A stretch of DNA of 34,409 bases from JAVVPL01 sp036655775 (GTDB lineage: Bacteria > Bacteroidota > Bacteroidia > Bacteroidales > P3). Below, one piece after another: positions 16,596 through 25,645 of the stretch (its first letter is position 1; each line of letters starts with the position of its first letter). The translations under genes were made by a program, and so were the position numbers. Location: assembly GCA_036655775.1 (NCBI GenBank), contig JAVVPL010000007.1, positions 1 to 34,409 on the forward strand, in the 5' to 3' direction. Below the pieces are notes generated by a model, which saw only the letters and a list, made by a program, of their open reading frames with translations, was not told the DNA's origin and did not search any database.

Positions 16596-18623
16596 ATGAA
16601 AAGTAAAAAGCAAGTCTTGCAATTCCTCTTTCTTTTTTTATTTGTAAATATAGGATTCCCTCTTACGGTCTTTGCTCAATTGGAACTTCGTCCTTTGATG
16701 AGCAATCCTATAATTGAAGCAGCTTATCAAAGACAAAATTTACAAAAAAAGAAATGGGCTGCCGACTCCAAACCCATAGTTCGGCAACTGCCTTTCATAG
16801 ATGATTTTTCGGGTCTCAACAATTACCCCAACGACAGTCTATGGCAAGGGAACACTGTTTTTATAAACAATACGTTTCCATTCTATCCTCCTACCCTTGG
16901 CGTAGCCACCTTTGATGCTTTTGATGAAAGGGGATGGATTTATTCGCAAGCCTCTATTCTTGGCAATTCATTTGAATCGGATACATTGACTTCTCAAATT
17001 ATTCGACTTGACTCCATCTTTGCACCCTACCCTAAAGCCCTAAGTGCGGCCGATTCAATTTATTTAAGCTTTTATTATCAACCTGGTGGTGGGGGTGGAA
17101 ATTTGTGGGATCCTTCACGAAGAGGTTTTACCCCTCAAGCTAAAGATGCTTTAACCCTTGAATTTTACAATCAAGCATTAGATCTTTGGGTACGCGTTTG
17201 GGAAGCAGAAGGACAAAGTCTAGACAGTTTTTGTAATCATTTTGCCGACACCAATCTGCCCATTCAAAACAAATTTTATTTTCGACAAGTGATGATTCCT
17301 ATTGTAAGGGAAGCTTTTTTACAAAGCAGTTTTCAATTTCGCTTCCGCGCCAAATCGTCTATCGATCCTCATTTTAGAAGTGGAGGTGGTCAATGGCATA
17401 TCGACTACGTATACGTAAACACAGGTCGCAGTTTGGCCGACACCGTTTTGCGCGATATTGCCATCGTTGAGACACAGCCTTCCTTACTCAAAGCGTATCA
17501 AAAAGTACCTTTCAAACAATTTAAACCAAACATGCTAAAGGATACACGTTCTCTCTTAATTAGCAATCTTTACAATACCGCTTTAAGTTGCAAATATCAA
17601 TACACCATTGCCAATGAACAAGGCGATCAAATATATGCACAACCGAATTCGGGCGAAGCCAATAGTAATTTATTTCCTTTTATTACCTCTGGCTATACAA
17701 GCGATCCTGATATAAGCAAATTTCCCATGAGCTATCCCTTTGATGAGGTTAATGCGAAGGAACAAAATTTTACCATACGCCATATAGTGAAGGTTGACTT
17801 ACAAAATGATTTAATTCCACAAAATGACACCCTTAGTTTTACCCAAGATTTTGGCAATGAATTTGCCTACGATGATGGCACTTCCGAGGCGGGTATTGGC
17901 TTGACCTATCCCAGTTTTATGGCTTATAAATTTACACTCAACGTAGCCGACACCCTTACAGCTATTCGTATTTGTTTTAATCATAGTTACGAAAACAATA
18001 ATGAAATAGGATTTAAAATATGTGTTTGGAATGCGGATTCAAATGGATTGCCCAAAAACATTCTATACAAAAGCCCCATTACACTTCCTCAAATAACTTT
18101 GCCTCTCAATTCTTTTGGAAAATATATTTTGAATACCCCCCTTATATTAGAACCTGGCAACTTTTTTGTCGGCATAGAACAATTGAGTAGCGACTACCTG
18201 AATTTTGGATATGATCAAAATAGAAATGCATGCGAACAACTGTTTTATTATTATATGAACGACCAAAATGTATGGGCATGGAAAAATAGTATTTACTATG
18301 GCTCATGGATGTTACGTCCTGCTTTTGGAATGGGTGCAACCATAGAAAATGACAATATATCCACTGTGGATCGGCAAAGCAAGCAGTTGATTATTTACCC
18401 TAATCCTCTACGAAACACAAGTCTCAATCTTCGCTTACCACCAACTTGTGATGCGCAGCATTCTCGTGTCCGAATTTTTGATCTATCGGGTCGCATGCTT
18501 ATAGATTGTAATTATCAAACGCAAATTAATTTACCTTCCACCAAAGCGGGTTTGTATACCGTGCAACTTTGGGATCGCAAAAGCGGTTTATCGTATTATG
18601 CCAAATTAATAATTGTCCGATAA
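16596..18623 (+). CDS. T9SS-secreted surface protein with type A sorting domain
   Basis: This 675-residue protein begins with a signal peptide (residues 1-27, ending VFA before Q28). It ends with a T9SS type A C-terminal sorting domain at about 600-675: YPNP, then VRIFDLSGRM, AGLYTVQL and the closing KLIIVR. Around residue 425 the stretch FAYDDGTSEAGIGL is a motif often seen in large secreted Bacteroidota proteins. No enzymatic motif was recognised, so the function is unknown; it probably stays attached to the cell surface. The ATG at 16596 is preferred over a GTG six bases upstream. It sits between the PASTA gene (13 nt) and the pseudouridine synthase gene (69 nt). Export would need PorW and the rest of the T9SS. 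Confidence 0.88.
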   Translation: MKSKKQVLQFLFLFLFVNIGFPLTVFAQLELRPLMSNPIIEAAYQRQNLQKKKWAADSKPIVRQLPFIDDFSGLNNYPNDSLWQGNTVFINNTFPFYPPTLGVATFDAFDERGWIYSQASILGNSFESDTLTSQIIRLDSIFAPYPKALSAADSIYLSFYYQPGGGGGNLWDPSRRGFTPQAKDALTLEFYNQALDLWVRVWEAEGQSLDSFCNHFADTNLPIQNKFYFRQVMIPIVREAFLQSSFQFRFRAKSSIDPHFRSGGGQWHIDYVYVNTGRSLADTVLRDIAIVETQPSLLKAYQKVPFKQFKPNMLKDTRSLLISNLYNTALSCKYQYTIANEQGDQIYAQPNSGEANSNLFPFITSGYTSDPDISKFPMSYPFDEVNAKEQNFTIRHIVKVDLQNDLIPQNDTLSFTQDFGNEFAYDDGTSEAGIGLTYPSFMAYKFTLNVADTLTAIRICFNHSYENNNEIGFKICVWNADSNGLPKNILYKSPITLPQITLPLNSFGKYILNTPLILEPGNFFVGIEQLSSDYLNFGYDQNRNACEQLFYYYMNDQNVWAWKNSIYYGSWMLRPAFGMGATIENDNISTVDRQSKQLIIYPNPLRNTSLNLRLPPTCDAQHSRVRIFDLSGRMLIDCNYQTQINLPSTKAGLYTVQLWDRKSGLSYYAKLIIVR

Positions 18624-18692
18624 AAAAACGGATCAGGGGTTTTACGAAAAATAATACAAAACTCATTTGTCAACTTAGAAACAAAAATAATA

Positions 18693-19826
18693 ATGGATTC
18701 ACAAAACGAAAATACCGAAAATATCGAAGAGATAGAAAACACCGAAGAGATAGAAAATGAATTTTTCGAACATTTTCGCATAGAAATCGACAAAGGACAA
18801 AGTCCATTGCGTATAGATAAATTTCTAATGGATCGAATTATCAATACCACGCGCAACAAAATACAAAATGCAGCTTGTTCAGGAAATATCTTAGTTAATG
18901 GCAAAACGGTAAAACCTAATTATAGAGTAAGACCCTTAGATATCGTCAGCATTGTATTGGCCCACCCTCCTCGTGAAACCGAAATTACACCCGAGGATAT
19001 TCCATTAGATATTGTTTATGAAGATTCCGAAGTATTGGTCGTAAATAAAGCACCCAATATGGTTGTACATCCAGGTTTTGGCAATTTCCAAGGCACCTTG
19101 CTCAATGCACTCACTTTTTATTTACAGAAAAACGCCCAAAAAGGGCAAACAGGCAAACCCTATTTGGTACATCGCATTGACAAAAACACCTCGGGTTTAC
19201 TACTGATTGCTAAAACGGAAATTGCACAAAGTTATTTGGCAAAACAATTCTATGAACACTCTGTTGAACGCAAGTATTACGCCCTCGTATGGGGCGATTT
19301 TAAAGAAGATGAAGGCACCATTGAAGGGAATATAGGTCGCAGTATCAAAGATCGTAAAGTGATGTCCGTTTTTCCAAATGGAGAAATGGGACGTTCGGCC
19401 ATTACGCACTACAAAGTAGTGGAACGTTTTGGCTATGTTACACTCATCGAATGTGTTTTGGAAACAGGACGAACACATCAAATTCGTGCCCATCTAAAAT
19501 ATTTAAAACATCCCCTATTCAACGATGAAACGTATGGAGGAGATCAAATACTCAAAGGTACCACTTTTAGCAAATACAAACAATTTATACAAAACTGTTT
19601 CAAACTCATGCCTCGTCAGGGCTTGCATGCGGCTACATTAGGCTTTGTGCATCCCACCACACATCAATTTATGCGTTTTGAAAATACCATTCCTAAAGAT
19701 ATGAGCATGGTGTTGGATAAATGGCGTTCTTATATTGTAAATAAAGAGTATGAAGAAGATTTACCTTTAGAACCCACTAGCGAAGAAAAAATAATGAATG
19801 CACGCCTTTTAAACGAAAATAATTAA
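18693..19826 (+). CDS. rluD: RluA-family 23S rRNA pseudouridine synthase (RluD-like)
   Basis: A 377-residue enzyme that isomerises uridines in RNA. An S4 RNA-binding domain spans about residues 38-92, followed by the RluA catalytic domain with HRID163KNTSGLL, where D163 is the catalytic aspartate. The two-domain plan and the motif fit RluD, which modifies helix 69 of 23S rRNA. RluC is an alternative that sequence alone does not fully exclude. An acidic extension of about 25 residues (repeating E-I-E-N) precedes the S4 domain and is encoded by an 18-bp tandem repeat. The alpha/beta hydrolase gene follows 5 nt after the stop. Confidence 0.93.
   Translation: MDSQNENTENIEEIENTEEIENEFFEHFRIEIDKGQSPLRIDKFLMDRIINTTRNKIQNAACSGNILVNGKTVKPNYRVRPLDIVSIVLAHPPRETEITPEDIPLDIVYEDSEVLVVNKAPNMVVHPGFGNFQGTLLNALTFYLQKNAQKGQTGKPYLVHRIDKNTSGLLLIAKTEIAQSYLAKQFYEHSVERKYYALVWGDFKEDEGTIEGNIGRSIKDRKVMSVFPNGEMGRSAITHYKVVERFGYVTLIECVLETGRTHQIRAHLKYLKHPLFNDETYGGDQILKGTTFSKYKQFIQNCFKLMPRQGLHAATLGFVHPTTHQFMRFENTIPKDMSMVLDKWRSYIVNKEYEEDLPLEPTSEEKIMNARLLNENN
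18723..18758 (+). repeat. 18-bp in-frame tandem repeat in the rluD N-terminus
   Basis: Two 18-bp units (18723-18740 and 18741-18758) share the 15-bp core CGAAGAGATAGAAAA (18725-18739 and 18743-18757). Each encodes six residues of the acidic extension. The length is a multiple of three, so copy-number change would keep the frame. Confidence 0.8.
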
Positions 19827-19831
19827 AAAAA

Positions 19832-20632
19832 ATGGAAAACAAAACAGTCAGCATTGCCCATAAAACACTACATTATACGATAGCAGGACAAGGGAATACC
19901 CTCACATTTATTCACGGATTTATGGAGTCGTCACAAATTTGGGAAAAATTTTCAGAAAGTCTTTCCAAAGAATTTAAAGTAATTTGCATTGATTTACCTG
20001 GACACGGACAAAGCGATATTTTTGGGGATGTACATCTTATCGACCTACAAGCACGTTTAATAAAAATGGTATTGGATGCAGAAAAAGTATATCACACCGT
20101 GCTTATTGGACATTCCATGGGAGGTTATGTGTGTGCGGCCTTTGCACAACAATTTCCCGAAAACACACAAGGACTTGGCTTATTTCATTCCCATGTTGCC
20201 GCCGACAGTGAACAAACCAAAGCTTTTCGAGATAGAACCATTGTGTTATTAAACAAAAACAAAACAGGTTTTATTTCGCAATTTATTCCTGATTTATTTG
20301 CAGAAGGCAATGCCGAAAAATTTCCAACACAAATTCGCCAACTCACCGAAGGCGCACAAAAGATGGACAAAGATGCTATTATTGCTTCCCAATTGGGTAT
20401 GCGCGACCGAACTTCTTATTTAAATGTTTTGGTCGAAGCCTCGCATCCCGTGCTTTTTATACAAGGCAAACGCGATACAAAATCAAACTTGCAAAAAGTA
20501 ATTGCCCAAGCCCTATTGCCTAAGCATAGCGAAATATTATTAATTGATTCGGGACACATGGGTTTTATAGAAGAAGAGCAACAAACTATTTCCTTTATTC
20601 AAGGCTTTGCACAAAGGGCCTTTTTAATATAA
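19832..20632 (+). CDS. alpha/beta-fold hydrolase
   Basis: A 266-residue cytoplasmic hydrolase with the full alpha/beta-hydrolase set: oxyanion loop HGF at 28-30, DLPGHGQS at 54-61, nucleophile S95 in GHSMGG, acid D215 in QGKRD and base H242 in SGHMG. The cap domain lies between about 125 and 190. It is of the general esterase/lipase type, and no substrate can be named. It starts 5 nt after rluD, so it is almost certainly co-transcribed. The S9 peptidase gene begins 19 nt downstream. Confidence 0.9.
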   Translation: MENKTVSIAHKTLHYTIAGQGNTLTFIHGFMESSQIWEKFSESLSKEFKVICIDLPGHGQSDIFGDVHLIDLQARLIKMVLDAEKVYHTVLIGHSMGGYVCAAFAQQFPENTQGLGLFHSHVAADSEQTKAFRDRTIVLLNKNKTGFISQFIPDLFAEGNAEKFPTQIRQLTEGAQKMDKDAIIASQLGMRDRTSYLNVLVEASHPVLFIQGKRDTKSNLQKVIAQALLPKHSEILLIDSGHMGFIEEEQQTISFIQGFAQRAFLI

Positions 20633-20651
20633 ATAAAAATTATTTACAGAG

Positions 20652-23285
20652 ATGAAAAAGCATATTATTCTTTTGTTTTTAGGTCTTCTTTTAGGCGTAA
20701 AAAACGAGATACAAGCCACCGTAGAAATGGATAGTTTAGCCATTACACATTTTTTAGTTGCAGGCCCTATCCCCTTGGTTTCCCCAGCCTTTGACACTTT
20801 AAACAATGTTAAAGGAGAAAAATTTACAAGCGTACAATGGCTTTCATTTCCTATGATCGATGTTGATAAAGTAAATGCCGAAGTCAATACATCTTTTGCA
20901 TGGAATGGCAATACCTATACATGGAATCAAAAAGAAATACAAATAGTAAATACCCATAGAGGGATACGCATTCCTTCAAAAAACGAAAAAAATACACAGT
21001 GTGCTTTTTTATTGACCTACCTGCAATCTACGCGATATCAAAAAATCACCTTAAATATAGAAAGTCGACAAACGTATGCCGTATATATGGACGGGAAACT
21101 TATTTTCGATAAAAAAAATGTGGAAGTTGATAGTATTTTGATGCCCCGAAACAAAAAAGAAATCACTTTAGAACCTGGATTTCATACTTTATTTATAAAA
21201 ACGCTTTTCCCCGTCAATACACAAGATCCATGGATGTTGAATGCTTGGATTGCATATCCTAAATCGAACGCAAACTCTCTTAAAACCAGCCTCTCGAGCA
21301 CGCATGCTTTTGATTTGGCAAACTATTTATATGGTGAACGGCTTAGCAATGCCCTTCTTTCCTATGATGGACAATACTATGCCCTCACACATTCAAAAAC
21401 CGACAAAGATAAACTAACCACTGAATCATGGGTAGAAATTAGAAATACACAAACTAATCGACTTGAAAAAATCTTAAAAGGGCTTACTTCTTTTTCTTTT
21501 GCCAAACATGCACCTTTGTATGCCTATCGTCAAACCAAAGGCTCCGAAACCTCTTTGTATATAGGCGATTTGATTCATAATACCGAAGAAAAAATTTACG
21601 AAACCACAGAAAAGTTAGCGTATACCCTAGCGTGGGATCCACAAGGAAAATATCTTATTTTTTCCACAAGTGAAGAAGGAGATAATCCTACCAATGGCTT
21701 ACGAAAATTCGCAAGTCTTACCGATCGTTGGCCTTATTGGCGCACGCGTTCCTTATTGCAAAAAATAGATATCAACTCAAAAGTTGTATTACCTCTTACC
21801 CATGGCTATGTCTCCACAAATTTGGAAGATATTAGGAAAGATGGAAATGAGATTTTATTTTCTATCAATAAAGATTGTGATAGTGTTCGCCCCTATTCAA
21901 AACAAAGCATGTACACAATGTCTTTGACCGACAATCATGTCGAATTATTGTGGGAAGATTATTTTGCAGGCAACGCGCTATTTTCGCCCGATGGCAAACA
22001 ACTCGTCGTACTAGGTTCGGCAGCGATGTTTAATGAATTGGGCAAAGCAACCCAAGCGCCCATTGTCAATGATTATGATATACAGGCTTATCTTTTTGAT
22101 ATAAATACAAAAAAAGCAAAACCCATCAGCCTTAACTTTAACCCAAACATTGTTTCTGCAAAATGGGATGTTTCAGGTAAATCTATTTGGTTTAATGTTG
22201 AAGACAAAGATTCAACTAAATTATTTGTGTATGATCTCGCCACACAAAAATACACGAATATTCCCTTAGAAGTAGAAAATCTACAAAGTTTTGATCTTGC
22301 AAATACGCAAGCCACATTGATATATTCAGGAAGTTCAGCTTCGGAATCATCTAGAGCCTATTTAGTAAAGAATGGAAAAAAATCAAATTGGGCCCAAGGG
22401 AGTTATCAAACCCAACTACTTGCACATCCTCAAAAAGCAGAATTGGCCAATGTAAAAATTGGAAAACATAAAAATTGGCAATTCATAAACAAAAGCGGAA
22501 TTTCTATCGAAGCCACCTATTATTTGCCTGTTGATTTTGATAGTCTAAAAAAATATCCTACCATTGTGTATTATTATGGAGGCACGACACCTACCCCTCG
22601 TAGTTTTGAAGTTCGCTATCCCAAAAATGTATGGGCGTCCAAAGGGTATATCGTCCTTGTGCTACAACCTTCTGGAGCCACAGGTTTTGGTCAAGATTTT
22701 GCCGCTGAGCATGTCAATAATTGGGGAATAACGGTGGCCGATGAAATTATTAGCGGGACTAGGCAGTTTTGCAAAGAATTTGCCTTTGTAGATAGCACTA
22801 AATTGGGTTGTATAGGGGCTTCTTATGGTGGGTTCATGACCCAATTGATAGTGACTCAAACATCCTTATTTGCCGCAGCCATTTCACATGCAGGCATCAG
22901 TTCCATTTCGAGTTATTGGGGAGAAGGCTATTGGGGGTATTTGTATAGTTCGGCTGCCACAGCCAACGCATTTCCATGGAATCGTCAAGATATCTATGTA
23001 GGACAAAGTCCCTTATTTCGTGCCGATAAAATCACAACGCCTCTGCTTCTTTTACATGGAAATGCCGATAAGAATGTACCCACTGGCGAAAGTTTACAAA
23101 TGTTTACCGCACTCCGTTTATTGGGCAAAACCGTGGATTATGTTGAAATAGATGGCGAAGATCATGGCATTGCCAAACCTTCCAAACGCTTGGACTGGGA
23201 AAAGACTATTTTAGCTTGGTTTGCCAAATATCTAAAAGGAGAGCCATTATGGTGGGATAGTCTTTATCCTCCAATGGATTTATAG
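20652..23285 (+). CDS. exported S9-family prolyl oligopeptidase-type peptidase
   Basis: This 877-residue serine peptidase has a signal peptide (about 22 residues) and no lipobox. Residues of about 220-600 look like a beta-propeller made of repeated blades (LAWDPQGKYLIFST, ALFSPDGKQLVVLG). The C-terminal alpha/beta-hydrolase domain holds the triad S724 (GASYGGF), D806 (HGNADKNVP) and H838 (GEDHG). The plan matches dipeptidyl-peptidase IV and acylaminoacyl-peptidase relatives that Bacteroidota use to cut di- or tripeptides in the periplasm. The exact specificity is unclear; an extra beta-rich N-terminal region of about 200 residues is not assigned. It follows the alpha/beta hydrolase by 19 nt and is the last gene of the run, with a probable terminator overlapping its stop codon. 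Confidence 0.92.
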   Translation: MKKHIILLFLGLLLGVKNEIQATVEMDSLAITHFLVAGPIPLVSPAFDTLNNVKGEKFTSVQWLSFPMIDVDKVNAEVNTSFAWNGNTYTWNQKEIQIVNTHRGIRIPSKNEKNTQCAFLLTYLQSTRYQKITLNIESRQTYAVYMDGKLIFDKKNVEVDSILMPRNKKEITLEPGFHTLFIKTLFPVNTQDPWMLNAWIAYPKSNANSLKTSLSSTHAFDLANYLYGERLSNALLSYDGQYYALTHSKTDKDKLTTESWVEIRNTQTNRLEKILKGLTSFSFAKHAPLYAYRQTKGSETSLYIGDLIHNTEEKIYETTEKLAYTLAWDPQGKYLIFSTSEEGDNPTNGLRKFASLTDRWPYWRTRSLLQKIDINSKVVLPLTHGYVSTNLEDIRKDGNEILFSINKDCDSVRPYSKQSMYTMSLTDNHVELLWEDYFAGNALFSPDGKQLVVLGSAAMFNELGKATQAPIVNDYDIQAYLFDINTKKAKPISLNFNPNIVSAKWDVSGKSIWFNVEDKDSTKLFVYDLATQKYTNIPLEVENLQSFDLANTQATLIYSGSSASESSRAYLVKNGKKSNWAQGSYQTQLLAHPQKAELANVKIGKHKNWQFINKSGISIEATYYLPVDFDSLKKYPTIVYYYGGTTPTPRSFEVRYPKNVWASKGYIVLVLQPSGATGFGQDFAAEHVNNWGITVADEIISGTRQFCKEFAFVDSTKLGCIGASYGGFMTQLIVTQTSLFAAAISHAGISSISSYWGEGYWGYLYSSAATANAFPWNRQDIYVGQSPLFRADKITTPLLLLHGNADKNVPTGESLQMFTALRLLGKTVDYVEIDGEDHGIAKPSKRLDWEKTILAWFAKYLKGEPLWWDSLYPPMDL

Positions 23286-23307
23286 CAAATTCATTGGATT
23301 TTTGTTT
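23270..23307 (+). terminator. probable intrinsic terminator of the S9 peptidase operon
   Basis: TCCAATG (23270-23276) pairs with CATTGGA (23292-23298), and the run ATTTTTGTTT follows. The loop contains the TAG stop codon of the S9 peptidase. The stem is only 7 bp plus one G-U pair, so this is moderate evidence. Confidence 0.45.
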
Positions 23308-23348
23308 ACAAAATGTGCATAAATTTTAAAAAAAAAGCCTTGTAATTC

Positions 23349-23379
23349 TTTGTAAATAATTCATAAATAGCTATTTTTG
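23349..23379 (+). promoter_or_regulatory. promoter of pruA and the adenosyltransferase
   Basis: TTTG at 23349-23352, a 19-nt spacer and TATTTTTG at 23372-23379 form a full Bacteroidota promoter. Transcription should start near 23384-23386, giving a leader of about 28 nt. Confidence 0.75.
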
Positions 23380-23412
23380 TGAGTATAAATAACATTAAAA
23401 TCGTTTCTAATT

Positions 23413-25047
23413 ATGAATAGCAATGCCCTTTATCAGTTTCCGATGCCTAAAAACGAGCCCGTAAAAAGTTACGCGCCGGCCTCGGAAGAACGTAAGCTTT
23501 TGAAACTAGAGTTGAAAGCACAATCATCTGAAGTTATTGAAATTCCTTTGATTATTGGAGGTAAAGAAATTCGCACAGGCAAAATAAGTCAAGTGGTCAT
23601 GCCTCACGATCACAAACACATTTTAGCAAATTATCATCAATGTTCTGAAAAAGAAATTAAACTTGCTATTGATTCTGCACTAAAAGCAAAGGAGTCTTGG
23701 TCCAAAGTTTCTTGGGTAGAACGTGCTAGTATTTTGCTTAAAGCCGCCGACTTAATTGCAACAAAATATCGTTATAAAATAAATGCGGCAACCATGTTGG
23801 GGCAAAGCAAAAATGCGTTTCAAGCCGAAATTGATTCGGCCTGCGAATTGATCGATTTTTTACGTTTTAATGCACATTTTGCTTCTCGTATTTATAGTGA
23901 ACAACCCATGTCGGAAGCTGGGGTTCTCAATCGCATGGAATATCGCTCCTTGGAAGGCTTTGTATTAGCCATCACGCCTTTCAATTTCACCGCTATTGCC
24001 AGCAACTTAAATTTAAGCCCTGTATTAATGGGAAATACCACGGTATGGAAACCCTCTAATACCGCTTTATTATCCAATTTTTATTTAATGAAAATTTTGC
24101 AAGAAGCTGGACTTCCCGATGGAGTTGTAAACTTTGTTCCTGGTTCAGGCAAACTAATTGGCGACCTATGTACCGCGCATCCCAAATTTGCAGGGGTACA
24201 TTTTACGGGATCCACTACCGTATTTAATGGATTATGGAAAAGTATTGTAACTAATTTAGACAAATATGTTTCGTATCCCAAAATCGTAGGAGAAACGGGT
24301 GGCAAAGACTTTGTATTTGCACATACTTCGGCGGATGTAGATGCACTAACAACCGCTCTTATTCGAGGCTCTTTTGAATTTCAAGGACAAAAATGTTCCG
24401 CAGCTTCTCGCGCCTATATTCCAAATTCTTTATGGTCAAAAGTAAAGAAGCAAATGGGAACAATGCTTAGCGATATGAAAGTGGGAGATGTTTCCGATTT
24501 TTCAAACTATATCAATGCGGTAATTGACGAAACTTCTTTTGACAATTGTATAAAATATATTGACTATGCAAAAAAGGCAAAAGATGCCGATATTATTTTT
24601 GGAGGCAAAGGCGATAAGAAAAAAGGATATTTTATTTCGCCTACTGTAATTCTTACCAGTAATCCTCATTTTAAATCGATGGAAGAAGAAATATTTGGGC
24701 CTATTTTGACAATTTATGTATATCCCGACAAAGAATATGCTAAAACCCTAGATCTTTGCAATAACACTTCTCCTTATGCGTTGACTGGAGCTATATTCGC
24801 TCAAGACAGAAGTGCTTTAGAACTTGCTTACGATAAATTACGTTTTGCCGCAGGTAATTTTTATATCAACGATAAACCCACAGGAGCCGTGGTTGGACAA
24901 CAACCCTTTGGGGGTTCACGCGCATCGGGTACCAATGACAAGGCAGGCAGTTACCTAAATCTTATCCGTTGGACCAATCCTCGCACCATAAAAGAAACAT
25001 TAAATCCAGCTACGGATTATAAATATCCATTTTTGAAAGAAAAATAG
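23413..25047 (+). CDS. pruA: L-glutamate gamma-semialdehyde (1-pyrroline-5-carboxylate) dehydrogenase
   Basis: PruA oxidises glutamate semialdehyde, formed from proline or arginine, to glutamate with NAD+. The 544-residue length and whole sequence fit the stand-alone P5C dehydrogenase group. Key aldehyde-dehydrogenase features are N191 in PFNF, K213 in WKPS, the HFTGST loop at 263-268, general base E294 in ETGGK, nucleophile C328 in GQKCSAASR, and EEIFGP near residues 425-430. It lacks the proline dehydrogenase part found in PutA fusions, so a separate proline dehydrogenase should exist elsewhere. The corrinoid adenosyltransferase gene begins 1 nt after its stop, so the two are tightly coupled. 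Confidence 0.96.
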   Translation: MNSNALYQFPMPKNEPVKSYAPASEERKLLKLELKAQSSEVIEIPLIIGGKEIRTGKISQVVMPHDHKHILANYHQCSEKEIKLAIDSALKAKESWSKVSWVERASILLKAADLIATKYRYKINAATMLGQSKNAFQAEIDSACELIDFLRFNAHFASRIYSEQPMSEAGVLNRMEYRSLEGFVLAITPFNFTAIASNLNLSPVLMGNTTVWKPSNTALLSNFYLMKILQEAGLPDGVVNFVPGSGKLIGDLCTAHPKFAGVHFTGSTTVFNGLWKSIVTNLDKYVSYPKIVGETGGKDFVFAHTSADVDALTTALIRGSFEFQGQKCSAASRAYIPNSLWSKVKKQMGTMLSDMKVGDVSDFSNYINAVIDETSFDNCIKYIDYAKKAKDADIIFGGKGDKKKGYFISPTVILTSNPHFKSMEEEIFGPILTIYVYPDKEYAKTLDLCNNTSPYALTGAIFAQDRSALELAYDKLRFAAGNFYINDKPTGAVVGQQPFGGSRASGTNDKAGSYLNLIRWTNPRTIKETLNPATDYKYPFLKEK

Positions 25048-25048
25048 A

Positions 25049-25600
25049 ATGGCTCTTAAAATCTATACCAAACAAGGTGACTTGGGTACAACCTCCCTCA
25101 TAGGAGGGAGGCGCGTACTCAAAAATGATATACAAGTAAATATTTATGGCAATTTAGATGAATTAAATTCACATATTGGCTTACTCCTTGCCTATCTTCC
25201 TCAATCGAACAAAACAGAGCACCTACGCGACTTACTTCAGCGCGTTCAAAAAAATATTTTCACCATTGGATCTTTTTATTCTTTTGATTTCCTAAGCGAA
25301 CAAGAATTTTTTTTAAATGTTTTAGAATGTGATGAAATTGAAAATTTAGAAAAATTTATTGATCAAACCCAAACACTCCTTCCTCCACTCAAAGATTTTA
25401 TTATGCCAGGAGGCTGTGTTGCGGCCGCACAAGCACATGTTGCACGTTGTATTTGTCGTCGTGCCGAACGCTTGGCTGTAGAGGGCGAATTTTCTCAAGC
25501 CATCGATATACACAAACGTAATTTGGCATACTTAAATCGACTTTCCGATTTTTTATTTGTGGCTGCGCGCTATCTCAATCTCATTGAGGAAAAACAATAG
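25049..25600 (+). CDS. PduO-type ATP:corrinoid adenosyltransferase
   Basis: This 183-residue enzyme transfers adenosyl from ATP to cob(I)alamin, making coenzyme B12. PduO-family signatures are present: YTKQGDLGTTSLIGG at 6-20 (ATP loop), NLDELNSHIG at 35-44, and PGGCVAAAQAHVARCICRRAER at 120-141, which contains the helix of conserved arginines. It is cytoplasmic and acts as a homotrimer in known relatives. It starts one base after pruA and is certainly in that transcript. Its presence implies B12-dependent enzymes (such as methylmalonyl-CoA mutase) somewhere in the genome; none is in this window. Confidence 0.94.
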   Translation: MALKIYTKQGDLGTTSLIGGRRVLKNDIQVNIYGNLDELNSHIGLLLAYLPQSNKTEHLRDLLQRVQKNIFTIGSFYSFDFLSEQEFFLNVLECDEIENLEKFIDQTQTLLPPLKDFIMPGGCVAAAQAHVARCICRRAERLAVEGEFSQAIDIHKRNLAYLNRLSDFLFVAARYLNLIEEKQ

Positions 25601-25645
25601 ATAGCACGCAATTCAACATTTCGATATATTATAAGCAAAACGTAC

